64,000 nucleotides of DNA from Paramacrobiotus metropolitanus (taxonomy: Eukaryota > Tardigrada > Eutardigrada > Parachela > Macrobiotidae): the NCBI RefSeq assembly GCF_019649055.1, contig NW_026570261.1, forward strand, positions 682,001-746,000. The letters run 5' to 3'. The notes beneath the pieces are model-generated. The model saw nothing but the letters and a program-made list of their open reading frames with translations. It was not told the DNA's origin and made no database searches. This document shows positions 1 to 10,500 of this stretch, piece by piece (positions within the stretch are counted from its first letter, which is position 1; every line of letters begins with the position of its first letter). The position numbers and the translations under genes were made by a program.

Positions 1-1034
1 ATACTTTTTAAGTCCCGTGACCTTTCTCGAGGATGATGGGATGACCTTTCGCAGACGCGTGACCGTTCCAATTCTCGTGACCTTTTTCGAGAATGATCGG
101 ATGACCTTTCATAAACGCATGACCTTTCATGTTTCCATAACCTTTGTCGAGGATGATCGGACGACCTTTCGTACACATGTGACCTTTCATTCCTGTCGGC
201 TGACCTTGCCAAGCCCGACTGATACGTTTCTCTCGGCGGTGATTTCGGTCGTTTGAACTCGCCTCTCTTGAAATTTCTTTCGGTCTCCGTCATTTCGTTT
301 TGCTGCATGAGGAATTTGCGCATGTTCTCAATTTTGTCCTCGATCAAAATTTTGATGACTTGCGACCATCGGCCTTTTTCCGTCAGGTTGACCTTTTCTT
401 GCAGGAATATTGTATGTTCCTCTTTTGTTAGTGAGAGTGGGTCCTTAAGGATGATGTCCAATTGCTGGATGAGTGATTCGCGTATAATCGCCTCCTGTAC
501 GTCTTGTTTCTTAAATATCGCGTCCGAAACGGGTGCTGCAAGTCCCGCATGACCTTTATCTGCATTGGCTAAACCCTTCTCTGCCGCAGCTTTCTTTCTT
601 TCTTTCAAACGCTTTCTTTCTGCTTCACGCTTTTCTTGCAATATTTGCTTTCTAAACGCATTCGCTTCCGCAGTTTTAGGAGGTTCAAGGGTGACGTCCC
701 ATCCAGGTCTGCGTCCTACCCACATTCGGTATTTATCCTCCAAAATCACTCTATCTTCGGGCGATAGTTTCAGCCACGTTTTTCTTCTGACCAGGTGTCG
801 AAATACATCTAGGTTGCCTCTTTTTGCTTCCTGCGGAATTACCAGGAGTTGATTTGGCATCGGCACGGCGACCACGCATTCCCAACAAGGGAATCGTTCA
901 CCTGAAAGAATGTTGTTGCGCTTGCAATCCGGGCAATCCTTGTTGTAATTTGTCAACGGGTCGCCGGTGACCTTTACGATCGACGGTCTCCGTCCCTTCT
1001 CTGTCTTCTGATCAGTTTGGCTCCGTTCAGCCAT
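1..1034 (-). CDS. Distal retroelement ORF with two CxxC pairs and ERS repeats (partial)
   Basis: The minus-strand ATG is at 1034 (context ATGGCTGAACGG) and I see no stop down to base 1, giving at least about 344 codons, truncated by the window edge. The N-terminus has two close cysteine pairs (C-P-D-C, then P-C-W-E-C about 17 residues on), suggesting a small zinc-binding module. It is followed by a basic/acidic helical stretch rich in K, E and R around residues 120-165. The C-terminal part is a repeat built on E-R-S-x-x-x-E-R-S-S-D-H, encoded by a 60-bp tandem repeat. It lies downstream of pol, where retroviruses carry env or accessory genes, but I see no signal peptide, membrane segment or glycoprotein feature, so I do not call it env. 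Function unknown. Confidence 0.6.
   Translation of the reverse strand, partial: MAERSQTDQKTEKGRRPSIVKVTGDPLTNYNKDCPDCKRNNILSGERFPCWECVVAVPMPNQLLVIPQEAKRGNLDVFRHLVRRKTWLKLSPEDRVILEDKYRMWVGRRPGWDVTLEPPKTAEANAFRKQILQEKREAERKRLKERKKAAAEKGLANADKGHAGLAAPVSDAIFKKQDVQEAIIRESLIQQLDIILKDPLSLTKEEHTIFLQEKVNLTEKGRWSQVIKILIEDKIENMRKFLMQQNEMTETERNFKRGEFKRPKSPPRETYQSGLARSADRNERSHVYERSSDHPRQRLWKHERSCVYERSSDHSRKRSRELERSRVCERSSHHPRERSRDLKS
5..190 (-). repeat. 60-bp tandem repeat, about three copies
   Basis: The block CGTGACCTTT-(T/C)TCGAGAATGAT recurs at about 16, 76 and 136, a period of exactly 60 bp (20 codons). Each unit contains two or three TGACCTTT octamers. The repeat encodes the ERS-rich C-terminus of the overlapping ORF and may continue beyond the left edge. 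Confidence 0.8.
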
Positions 1035-1922
1035 TTTTCTCAGTTTTCACCTACAATCTCAAAATTTGTAAGTCCCGTGACCTTTCATTGTTTTCATTTT
1101 CCAACGTCTATCTTTAAGCCTATGATAAAAAGGCTATTCAGTGCTGAGCTGAAACTTTTCGCTGCTCTTTGATGATGACCTTTGTCATCCTTCTTTAGCT
1201 GAACCATTCTCAACTGTATGTGGATGACCTTTTCCCATCTTAGCTCATTCGCTACTCTTCTTGTAGAGTGTGGTTCGAAAATAATTTGAGAACTACGGTC
1301 TGCTCATCTCACTCGTTTCTGGTTCTGATTCTTCATTTTGTGTGGTAGACCTTCCTCCCACACTTTGCTTCTTGCTAATGTACGGTGACCTTTCTCTGCT
1401 TCATCAGCGCCATGACCTTTCAGTCCTTCCTTCGATGTGTGCTAAGTTCTCCGCTGAGTTCTTTAACTGGGCGCTTCTTCTCCTTCTCATCGCTTGAGCT
1501 CGGGTGACCTTCCCCCCCGGCTGCAATTTCTGCTGCCCTTTAGATCCCAGCTTGCCGGATAAAGTCTGATGACCTTTATCTTCCAACGTTTCAGCTTAAG
1601 TCTGGTGACCTTTAGCTGCAAACTTTTTGGATGAAGTCTGATGACCTTTTTCTTCCAACATTTTCGGCTAAAGTCTAGTGACCTTTTAGCCTCAATCGCT
1701 TCTTGAACCTTCTCTCCTTGACTGCTCAGTACCGTTCTCTCATGAGCAACTGTAAACGAAGTCAATTTCATTCTTCTTCTCTTTCATTGTTCTCGAGCTC
1801 GGGTGACCTTCCGCCCCGGCAAAACTTTCCGCTAATGTCTGATGACCTTTAGGTGTTTCACTCGCTCTTTGATCCGTCCGTTCTTTTTTGTTTTGCGCCA
1901 ATCGTTCATGAGCGATTTTCAT
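1035..1922 (-). other. Spacer between pol and distal ORF, repeat-filled
   Basis: No convincing gene; only short overlapping open stretches in several frames. It is packed with TGACCTTT (about 1077, 1175, 1224, 1385, 1413, 1570, 1605, 1640, 1679, 1841) and with small inverted repeats: GATGAC-CTTT-GTCATC at 1174-1189, GATAAAG/CTTTATC at 1558-1564/1574-1580, GGCTAAA/TTTAGCC at 1666-1672/1685-1691. Bases 1560-1690 form an imperfect tandem array built on AAGTCTGRTGACCTTT. One copy of the GTGGTTCGAA module lies near 1271. Confidence 0.6.
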
Positions 1923-4900
1923 TCAACGGCGTGATCGGAAATGTCTTCGATTAGCGGGTTTATTTCTGATGACCTTTATGCCGTCCCATGTTCCGATCAT
2001 TATATCATAAACTCCAATAAGCCTGACTTTCGGGTTTATTTGTTTTCGTCCTTTAGTTATCCGATCAGGTAATGCTCTGTCGGCTTCATCTTCGTCTTGG
2101 ACTTCTCCTCTCAGAATCTGTTCTGGAGTTGGCTTCGGAGTTTTCTTCGTTTTCTTGACCTTTCGCTTCTCAATTTCATTTGCGATCCGTTGGCCAAGTT
2201 GGTCGGCTTGTTCTTTGACGGCTTTTATCTGTTCCGCTCTTGAAAGGTCATTCTTGCCGTTGGTGGCAGAACATGGTTCGAAAGTATCTTGAAATTTACG
2301 CTCTGCTACTCTGCGAGCAGGCTCATCCATTTTCGCTCTTGAAAGGTCATCCCTGACATTAGTAGCGGAGCGTGGTTCGAAAGTAGGTGCCAATTTAGAT
2401 TCATGCTCTGCGCTTTCTTTATCCCCGTTTCGGTGTGACCTTTCATTTTGCTCAATCGTGGTCAAGTTCCCCGCTTCTTGACTAAGCTTCATCGTGACTG
2501 GCGTCTCAAAGTCTTTAACCTCTTTCTTCTGTCGTCCTCTCTTTTTCTTAACTGGCTCTTCCGCCTCTTTTGGCTCTTCTGCCTCTTTTGGCTCTTCTGC
2601 CAATTCTGGTACAGAGCGTGGTTCGGAAGTATGCTGACGACTACGCTCTGCTTGAGCTTGAGGATCGCGCTCCGCGATTTCATGACCTTTCTCAGTTATT
2701 TCCGACGCTGCCCTTTCAGCTTGACCTTTCTGAACCGGTAACGGTGGATGCCACGGTTTCAGACGATCCACCGAAACGACTCGTAAATCCGGTTCCTTCA
2801 CCGCATCTTGCTCGATGACTTCGACTTCGTTCGGTCTCGGAAAACTGAGAATCTTCCACACTTTGTCATATTTATTCTTAAAGTCGGATTGATTTTCCTT
2901 CTTTCCTTGCTTTGTATCTTTCGGCAATCTGATTAAGACTCGGTCTCCGACTTTGAATTGCGGCTCTGACTTCTTCTTGTTGTAGATTTCCGCGTGCTTT
3001 TCGTAAGCATCTTTGATGTTGCACTTCGCCACTTCTTCTGAAAAGGTCAAGTTCCTTTTCATGGTTTCGACCCATTCGTCTGGTGCACCGTAGTCGTCAG
3101 GAACGTTCGTCTTCGTCACTACGTCTTCTGGCATGGTCATTTCTCTCCCGTGAAGCATGTAGTACGCTGAGTACCCCGTCGTTGCATGTACTGCACGGTT
3201 CATTGCCGATATGACGTAAGGAAGATACTTGTTGAACTTCCTTTCATTTCCCGCCTTTAGGTACTGCGACAATCCATCACTGATGGTCTGCATCTGCCTT
3301 TCCACCTGTCCTTGACCTTCAGGATGGTATGCTGTTCCAAACGTGTGTTTGATTTTGAACACGTTGGTGACCTTTTTCAGTACTTCTGCGGTGAAATGCC
3401 TTCCGCGATCCGTATGGAGAATATGTGGCGCTCCGTGCACCAGAATTACGTGCTTCACGAAGATCTTTGCGAATTCCTTTGCGGTGGCTGTTTTCATCGG
3501 CTCCGCTATAACGTACTTCGTCAGCTGGTCGATGAAGACCGCGATGTATTTGTATCCTCTTTTCTTTGTTGGGAGTAGAGGTCCTTTTAGATCCGCATAG
3601 ACTCTGAAGAATGGATGTCCGACTTTGATCTCTTGGAGCTTTCCAGGCGGACACTTTCTCGGCGTCTTTATAAACTGGCATCCTTGGCATGCGAGGATGT
3701 AATTCTTGACATCCGTACTCATACGGTCCCAGTAATATCTGAGCCGGATCGCTGTCAGCGTCTTTTCAAAGCCGAGGTGACCTGCTGCTTTTTCATCATG
3801 CAGTGCATGGATGATAGCCCTTCTCATTTGCAGCGGTACTACATATGTCCTTTCCAGTCTTCCTTTCTGGTCTTTGACGCGATACAGTATGCCGTTCCAT
3901 AACTGGTAATGCGTCTCAAACTTTGACCTTTTGTCTGCGTCTTGCAGGTGCTCCAATTCATCGATGATCATTGCCAAGTGCGGATCTTTTAGCTGCTTAT
4001 TCCGCAACTGCAAATTCGTATCATCTTCTTCTTCTTCGTCTCCTTGTAGGTTGACGATGCGGACTACTGCAGTGCTGAGTTCATTCCAATCTTTGATGAC
4101 CTTGCATCTCGGAAGAGGCTTGTGACCTTTCTCGATTTTCTTTGGGAATCTCAGCAGTCTGATGGGACACTCTTCTGGGATGTATTCCGAGAGGATTTCT
4201 GCTTCACAAAGGTCATTCTGGTCTACCATTTTCTGACCATCTTTCGTGACCTTTCCATCTTTTCGTTCGGAAGCTTCTTTTCTCACTCTGTTGACCTTTA
4301 TCTTGGTAGCAGAGCGGGGTTCGAAAGTAAGACGACGACTACGCTCTGCTTCATTTATGCTCGAGCGCATGTCTCCGCTTTCTTTTTCTTCCGACACAAC
4401 CCTTCTCATGTCGGCCTTCAGCCTTTCTTCCCTTTCTTCAGCTAGTTGCACGAAAAGTTGCCAAACTTCAATCGGAGGTTCTTCTCTGTTGAGTTCGTTC
4501 TTGTAATCTTCGAAGTTTGGGATTTCGTCGTACTCTTCTTCGTTGCAAGTGGGACCTTCAATTGGCGCTCTTGAAAGGGCATCTGCGTTGTCGCAATATT
4601 TGCCCGGCTTGTATTCAATCTTAAATCGGTGACCTTGTAGTGCCAATGCCCATCTTGTCAGTCGGGGATTCATGCATGACTTGTTCGACTCCGATCTTAA
4701 AAGATTCGTCAAAGCTTTGTGATCCGTTCTCACTGTGAATTCGGAGTAGTCGATGTACGACTTGAACTTTCTGACGGCGAAGACTACCGCCAGACATTCC
4801 CATTCTGTTACTCCGTAATTCTTTTCCGCTCCATGCAAAACGCGGCTTGCGTATGCAATGGGATGTCCATCTTGGGACAAGATCGCACCTAGCCCTTCCT

Positions 4901-6272
4901 TTGATGCGTCGCACTCGATCACTGTCGGCTTTGTCGGATCGAACTTCTTTAATACTGGATCCTTGCATAGCGCTTCTTTAAGGTCATTGAATTCTTGGTC
5001 ATGGATTGCTGACCAATCTCTTTTGATGTTCTTGTCATGTCTTAGCAATTCGTAGAGATGCGCCGTCTTTTGCGCGTATCCAAGGATGAACTTTCGGTAA
5101 TAGTTCGCTAATCCGAGGAATGACCTCAACTGCCGTTCAGTTGTCGGTTTCTTTTGGCCATTAACTGCCATGACCTTTTCGGGATCCATTTTGATACCAT
5201 TCTCGCTTAGGATATGCCCCAAGAATCCCATTTCGCGCATGCCAAATTCGCATTTCGTCGGCTTAATTGTGAAGCCTGCGTCAACCAAACTTTGAAGGAC
5301 GTTCCTTAAGTTCTGCATGAAGATCTCCCAGGTCTTCCCTGCGAAGATTACATCGTCGATATAGCCGAAAACGCATCCCATTCTCTTTGCGTTCGACAAG
5401 ACTTTATCCATACAAAGTTGAAAGGTCGCAGGTCCATTGCAGACTCCAAAAGGCATTCTTTTGAAACGGAACATTCCGTCCTGCGTGACGAAAGTTGTCT
5501 TATCTTTCGAGGCTGGATCCATTGGGATCTGCCAGAAGCCACTTTGTAAGTCCATCTTGCCGTAGTACTTGTTTCCCGCGCATGCGTCAAGCAGTTCGTC
5601 TGGGTTCGGCAGTGGATAGTTGTTCTTTTTCGTCAGCTTGTTCAGCAAAATGTAATTGACGCAGAATCTTGTTCCCATAGTTCCGTCGCCATTCTTCTTT
5701 GCGGCGAGTACGACCGGAAAACTCCATTCCGCATCGGATGGTTCAATGACATCTTGCTGTAGCATCTCTTCGATGTGCTTTGTGATGAATTCACGACCTT
5801 TCCAACTTGTTCTTGCTGGATTGCATTTAACCGGTTTGGCATCGGCTGTGTCAATAGTGTGCGTTACCCCTTTGACATCGCCATACGGTTTCTTTGACGT
5901 GGGGAGAACTTTCCAAAACTCCCAAAATGCGTTTCGCACGTCATTCTTTTGTTCCTCAGTTAGGTCTGGTCCTAACTTTAATCTTTCAATTATGTCGTTC
6001 AGTTCTTCTTTCGTCTTTGCATCCACTTCGGGATCTTCAAGTATGTTTTTCACGACGGTAGCCGAGTTGACCTTTACATTCTCGAGGTGTTCGTAATGTT
6101 CTACGTAACCGAGAAATTGGCCCTTCCTTACGGTCTTTCGGCTTTTGCTTCGGTTTTCGATAATAATTTCAAATCGAGTGCCGTTATGGTCCGTGACTCC
6201 CGTTCTCGGTTGGACTTCATTATCCTTTTGAGGAGTTGCTGTATACATCAGCTTCTGATTCCGTGGGCACAT
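1923..6272 (-). CDS. pol: Pol polyprotein: reverse transcriptase, RNase H, integrase
   Basis: 1449 codons with ATG at 6272, overlapping the upstream ORF by 53 nt; entry by frameshift is as likely as initiation here. RT spans about residues 150-395 with motif A KMDLQSGF (catalytic D241) and the YIDD box at 304-307. RNase H follows (VIECDASKEG, D454; RTDHKAL at 515-521). Integrase spans about 820-1180: an H-H-C-C zinc site (HDEKAAGH, then CQGC), catalytic D894, D955 and E991 with D-35-E spacing, and a C-terminal VSVDRLKPWH region typical of Ty3 integrases. The C-terminal ~230 residues are low-complexity and include E-P-R-S-A repeats. All catalytic residues I looked for are present, so the enzyme set appears functional. 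The RT core carries only one AAAGGTCA copy, against many elsewhere. Confidence 0.95.
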   Translation of the reverse strand: MCPRNQKLMYTATPQKDNEVQPRTGVTDHNGTRFEIIIENRSKSRKTVRKGQFLGYVEHYEHLENVKVNSATVVKNILEDPEVDAKTKEELNDIIERLKLGPDLTEEQKNDVRNAFWEFWKVLPTSKKPYGDVKGVTHTIDTADAKPVKCNPARTSWKGREFITKHIEEMLQQDVIEPSDAEWSFPVVLAAKKNGDGTMGTRFCVNYILLNKLTKKNNYPLPNPDELLDACAGNKYYGKMDLQSGFWQIPMDPASKDKTTFVTQDGMFRFKRMPFGVCNGPATFQLCMDKVLSNAKRMGCVFGYIDDVIFAGKTWEIFMQNLRNVLQSLVDAGFTIKPTKCEFGMREMGFLGHILSENGIKMDPEKVMAVNGQKKPTTERQLRSFLGLANYYRKFILGYAQKTAHLYELLRHDKNIKRDWSAIHDQEFNDLKEALCKDPVLKKFDPTKPTVIECDASKEGLGAILSQDGHPIAYASRVLHGAEKNYGVTEWECLAVVFAVRKFKSYIDYSEFTVRTDHKALTNLLRSESNKSCMNPRLTRWALALQGHRFKIEYKPGKYCDNADALSRAPIEGPTCNEEEYDEIPNFEDYKNELNREEPPIEVWQLFVQLAEEREERLKADMRRVVSEEKESGDMRSSINEAERSRRLTFEPRSATKIKVNRVRKEASERKDGKVTKDGQKMVDQNDLCEAEILSEYIPEECPIRLLRFPKKIEKGHKPLPRCKVIKDWNELSTAVVRIVNLQGDEEEEDDTNLQLRNKQLKDPHLAMIIDELEHLQDADKRSKFETHYQLWNGILYRVKDQKGRLERTYVVPLQMRRAIIHALHDEKAAGHLGFEKTLTAIRLRYYWDRMSTDVKNYILACQGCQFIKTPRKCPPGKLQEIKVGHPFFRVYADLKGPLLPTKKRGYKYIAVFIDQLTKYVIAEPMKTATAKEFAKIFVKHVILVHGAPHILHTDRGRHFTAEVLKKVTNVFKIKHTFGTAYHPEGQGQVERQMQTISDGLSQYLKAGNERKFNKYLPYVISAMNRAVHATTGYSAYYMLHGREMTMPEDVVTKTNVPDDYGAPDEWVETMKRNLTFSEEVAKCNIKDAYEKHAEIYNKKKSEPQFKVGDRVLIRLPKDTKQGKKENQSDFKNKYDKVWKILSFPRPNEVEVIEQDAVKEPDLRVVSVDRLKPWHPPLPVQKGQAERAASEITEKGHEIAERDPQAQAERSRQHTSEPRSVPELAEEPKEAEEPKEAEEPVKKKRGRQKKEVKDFETPVTMKLSQEAGNLTTIEQNERSHRNGDKESAEHESKLAPTFEPRSATNVRDDLSRAKMDEPARRVAERKFQDTFEPCSATNGKNDLSRAEQIKAVKEQADQLGQRIANEIEKRKVKKTKKTPKPTPEQILRGEVQDEDEADRALPDRITKGRKQINPKVRLIGVYDIMIGTWDGIKVIRNKPANRRHFRSRR
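4309..4351 (-). repeat. GTGGTTCGAA hairpin module, type copy
   Basis: Arms AGCAGAGCG (4309-4317) and CGCTCTGCT (4343-4351) enclose a loop containing GGTTCGAAAGTAAGACGACG. Related copies lie near 2612-2650 (arms CAGAGCG/CGCTCTG), 8305-8345 (GCAGAG/CTCTGC), and with poorer arms near 2266, 2362, 8400 and, outside any long ORF, 1264. In the ORFs the module encodes T-F-E-P-R-S-A or T-S-E-P-R-S. Confidence 0.8.
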
Positions 6273-6879
6273 GAGCGCCCATCTTGACCTTTACGCGTGT
6301 GCCGAGGTTTGGTCTCAGCTTAACTCGTTGGTCGCTGTAAACCTTGATCGCTCCTTCTGGGATTCTTGCTTTCTGCACTTTAATTCTTCGAACAATGATC
6401 TCTTTCTCTTGTTGTTCGTTCTTTTCATCGTCTTCGTCGAGGTCAAGCAGATCTTCTTGATCCGAAAGGTCACTCACTCCGGAATCTTCAGAAGTGGTAG
6501 AGTTATCGCTCGTGCTCGAAAATTCCGAGTCGGATTCGCTGCTATTGTTAGCTTCAAGCTCTTGACCTTTGCTCTTTTTCTCAATTGGTCGCTCGTCGAC
6601 GCCTTCATCTTCACTTTCTGTTGTAAGGTCATCGCTTTCATCCTTGGGAGCGCTAAGTTTTTTAGCTTTTCGTTTTTCGGGCAGAGGTTTGTCCGTTTCC
6701 TTGGACTTCCGTCCGTTTCGTGCAGCTATCCTTGGATTTGTTCGTGTTGCGCGAATCCTTGCTCGTGACCTATCCCTTTCATCGTCTTCCGAGCTATCAT
6801 CTGCTTGAGCGGTATTCTGTGACCTTTTGCTTTTCAACTGGCGGTCCTTCCTCGCCGGTTTCGGGTGACCTTTCGTCAA
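6220..6879 (-). CDS. Acidic Ser/Asp/Glu-rich linker ORF preceding pol
   Basis: 219 codons. Basic N-terminus (KGHPKPARKDRQ), central acidic serine-rich tract (DSSEDDERD; LLDLDEDDEKNE), then about 60 residues with the flavour of the segment between protease and RT in Ty3-like elements (VKLRPNLGTRVKVKMG). That conserved stretch appears to continue in the pol frame, so translation probably crosses from this frame into pol within the 53-nt overlap at 6220-6272. By frame arithmetic this needs a +1 shift. It overlaps the preceding ORF by 83 nt. It could instead be a decayed continuous ORF. Confidence 0.65.
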   Translation of the reverse strand: MTKGHPKPARKDRQLKSKRSQNTAQADDSSEDDERDRSRARIRATRTNPRIAARNGRKSKETDKPLPEKRKAKKLSAPKDESDDLTTESEDEGVDERPIEKKSKGQELEANNSSESDSEFSSTSDNSTTSEDSGVSDLSDQEDLLDLDEDDEKNEQQEKEIIVRRIKVQKARIPEGAIKVYSDQRVKLRPNLGTRVKVKMGAHVPTESEADVYSNSSKG

Positions 6880-7576
6880 CTTTCGGAACTGACCTTTCTG
6901 GCTCCTCTTCCAGCATCGCGTTTAGTGACCTTTCGTTCTTCTCGGTTGGTGGCCCTTCCTCACCGTTACCGAGTGACCTTTGTAGTGAAGCCACTAACGA
7001 CGCTGCTTTCTTTTCTTGCGGCGACATTTGAGCTTTTTTTGCCTCTGTTACCGGGATTCCGTTTTCCTTATCCCGAAACGCCTGGTTCAGTTCCTTGATC
7101 ATCTGAGCCAACTCATACGCCGTGTGCGTCGGTTCCTCTTCTTCGGTACCTGTGCCGTTTTCTTGAGCAGCGCTTGTGCTGACCTCTTGTTCTTTTTCTT
7201 TAGTTTCTCCGGCGCTTGTGCCGTTATCTTTGCTCTTTTCTTCTTCGGCGCTTGTGCCGTGACCTTTCGGTCTCTTATCGCCGATAAAGACGCAATTTGC
7301 CATCAGCTCTTCTGTAGTCCAGTCATTTTTCGGTACCGTCTCATACATGCACCAAGTATCTCCGCCTCTTTCGGGATACTCCACTCCATCTGGATCTGGT
7401 GCAAAGGTCACCTTCTTCTTTCTTGGGTAACCAAATAATCCAAGTTCGCGTCTTTTTCGCGTGACCTTTAATTCAGGGATTTCTCCTGTATATATCGGTA
7501 CTTCTTCGAGGATTTTGCCCCATTGTTTGTTCCATTCTCTTAAGTTCCCTTTTGAGGCAGGCCTGGTAAAGGTCAA
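6797..7576 (-). CDS. Linker ORF between protease ORF and acidic ORF
   Basis: 259 codons, overlapping the large gag/protease ORF by 104 nt (7473-7576) and the acidic ORF by 83 nt (6797-6879). No domain recognised. It contains three copies of G-T-S-A-E/G-E encoded by CGGC-GCTTGT-GCCG hairpins (7210-7223 and 7243-7256, plus a variant near 7166), and ERSxxx/KGH/KVT peptides from AAAGGTCA octamers. Position and overlaps suggest one segment of a single polyprotein split over frames; moving from the upstream frame requires +1. Whether the shifts are programmed or mutations cannot be told from one copy. Confidence 0.5.
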   Translation of the reverse strand: MTFTRPASKGNLREWNKQWGKILEEVPIYTGEIPELKVTRKRRELGLFGYPRKKKVTFAPDPDGVEYPERGGDTWCMYETVPKNDWTTEELMANCVFIGDKRPKGHGTSAEEEKSKDNGTSAGETKEKEQEVSTSAAQENGTGTEEEEPTHTAYELAQMIKELNQAFRDKENGIPVTEAKKAQMSPQEKKAASLVASLQRSLGNGEEGPPTEKNERSLNAMLEEEPERSVPKVDERSPETGEEGPPVEKQKVTEYRSSR

Positions 7577-10500
7577 ATAATTCGTACACTACTGTGCCGA
7601 GTCCAATTGGGAAAATGATCGCTCGTCCTTGACCTTTCCATAGATAATTAACTCTGAATTCCCAAAATAACTCAACTCTCGCTTGCTCCCATATTTCGTT
7701 CTCTTCCATTGCTCGTCGCCTTTCTCTGTCGAGCTTTGTGATCGGGTTTGTATACCACGGGTCGCTTTTATCCGCCTTTTCGGGAATGAAGTTATCCGCT
7801 TCTTGCTGCCAATGATGGAGCCACTTCCCTCTGGAGATGATGTAGTTCTTGACTACCGATAACCATTCTCGATAACATTGCCAAAGGTAAGTTGCTTTTG
7901 ACAATTCCGGCATGGGAAGTGTTCTCATAATCGACTTGACCTCTTTTTCTTCTTGTCTTTTATGACGTGCAATTGCTGCATTGCATTTCGGCCATTCCGA
8001 AAGGTCATCTTGTGTCATTTCTTGCATGCATTTTGCACATCTTTCTTGAGGTCGCGCTATCGAAAGGTCATCGCTGTCGTGCCAATCGTGATGGCAAGAG
8101 GTTGCTCTCTCTTCCGCAGTCCATTCTCTCGGTTTGCGGGAAATGACGCGATTGTTCCCTTCCGGCATCCGTTGTCTCGGTTCGGGACGGACGATAACTC
8201 GCTTATCCGTTTCTCCGGAATCGGTATCTGTCCATTCGTCATCTTTTTCGATTTCGATTACGCTGTTATCTGATGATATTTCGATGACTTCGATTTCTTC
8301 ATCTGCAGAGCGTGGTTCGGAAGTAAGACGACGACTACTCTCTGCTACCTCTTTGCGCAGGCGCGTGTCTCGACCTTTCATCCGCCCTCTTGCTTTATCA
8401 CGTGGTTCGAAAGTGTGCTGAGCACCATGCTCCGTTTTCCTTGCATCCAGTTGCTTTATGGCTTGATCTCGTATTTCCGAGAATAGTGCTCTTTCGTCGC
8501 TGTTCATCAGTCCTGGCTCTGTCCTGGGCCCAACCATTCTCGTGCCCAGTGCCTCTGGTACTGGGAGTAGCCTTGACCACTCCATTCCTGGCACTAGCGA
8601 CTGTTTCTTTGCAATCAGTGCTTCTGCTTGCATTATCTTGATTTGTTTCATCGTTGGTGACCTTTGATTTCCTTTAGACTTCGGTGACCTTTTGCTTTTT
8701 CCAGCATTTTCTAATCCCTGTGCCTCTGGTACTGGGATTAGATTTTCACCATTCTCATTTTGCTTATTTTCCTTCGATCCCTGTGCCTCTGGTACTGGGA
8801 TAGCCGTTTGCCCCGAATTATTTCTTGGTTGAAGTTCGGTGACCTTTCCTGCATTAACTTTTGCGGATGATTTTGGCTCGTCGTCTTCAGCTTCAGTTTC
8901 TCTTTCTTCCTCGTCGTGTCCGTCTATCAGGACGAATTTCTTTGCGAGGAAGTCGAATCCCAGTAGGACTTGGACGTCGTCTGACGCTGGTCTGACGTAG
9001 AATGAGTGTTGACTGGTTTTCCTTCTTAAGGTCACTGGTGCTACGCAGTAGTGCGTTACTTCAAAGCCTGACGTTCCACTGATCCCTTTGATCATCACCT
9101 TCTTTTTCGGTGGTAGTCTTACAGTCTGGAGGCCATTCCTTTCACAGAACTGTTGACAAATCAAAGACGTCTCTGCGCCAGTGTCAAGCATTGCCATGAC
9201 CTTTTTATTTCCAATTTTGACTTCATGTGTGTAAGCTTCGATCCGTTTCGGTAAGTTTCCATCTTCGAGTTTCAAGACTCTTATTCGACACTTGACTGGG
9301 ATTGGTGCAGCATGCTTGCTTTCTATCAGACCTTTTGAGCTCCAACGATCTATCCGTTTCGGTACGTCGGGTCGCACGTCTGAGAACTTTTCTATCCGCT
9401 TTGATTTCGGTAAGGCGTTCGTCTGCTCTTTCGCGGCGATTTCTTTGCCCGTGACCTTTGCCACTTCGCACATTAAACCCTTCTCTTGTGCGTTCTCGTG
9501 ACCTTTTATCACTTGCGCAATAACTTCGTATTGTGACTTTTCATTGCGCACGTCTTTAGACGGCTTTTCTTGCAACTTTGCCATTATCTCTTGCGTAATT
9601 TCATCCGCAAAGGTCATCTCGTCATCTTCACTCTTCTTCTCTGGTGACCTTTCGTACACAACCATCTTATGGTCGTTTTCTTTCATCCAATCGGTAATTT
9701 TCTTCGCAATTTCGTTATTCGTGCGAGTTGGATCGATTTGAGATGACAATCCGTCAGTTCTTGGCGGTGACCTTTCGTTGTCATTCCGGATTGCTTCTGT
9801 CATGTCATACGACTTCTCCTTCTGCGGAGTTTGCGCTAAGTCCGGTGACCTTTCCGGTCTTGACATGAAAAATCCACCATTTAGTGACCTTTGTAAAGGC
9901 ACTTTCTCACCATACTGAGGCGGTAATTCACCCTTCTCAATCCGCTCTCGAAACTGACGGTTATTTTCGTCACATTGGTTCTTCTCTTTCCAGTACTCTT
10001 GAACTTTCGGTTGTGAAGCTTTTACCATTTCCTCGAGATGCTTTCTCATCCGCCAATCTTGTTTCTCTCTTTCTTCCCAGTAAGCTTCTCTGGGAATTCT
10101 CACGTCTTGCGGTGACCTTTGTGGCGGAGGAACTGGTTTCCACATACCATGTCGTCCATTCGGTCTGTAAGCGACTTTTTGCCACTCCATCTTCTGTTGT
10201 AGAGTGTTAGCTTCATCGAGAGAGTCATCTGAGACTTGCTGTGCTCCTTCGCTCTGTTTCACTGTTTGCTGCGCCATTCGCAGAGTCAAGTTACTTTCTT
10301 GACCTTTCGGTTCATCGGCGACTTCACCGTGACCTTTCTCTTTCAGTGACTCTTGAGTCTGCTGCACTGGCAATCTCTCGTGACCTTTCACTTCTTCAAC
10401 TCTCGCTTGAGGTGACCTTTCGGTCTCTTGCGCTCCTTGCGCAGTCACGGCCCTTCCGTGATCTTCCTCGGCAGCTCTTGCTTGAAATACTTTTGCCATC

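Noticed and set aside
1923-6272. Possibility that the element is a BEL or copia type
   Set aside because: Integrase follows RT/RNase H and the RT and integrase motifs are Ty3/gypsy-like; copia would have integrase before RT.
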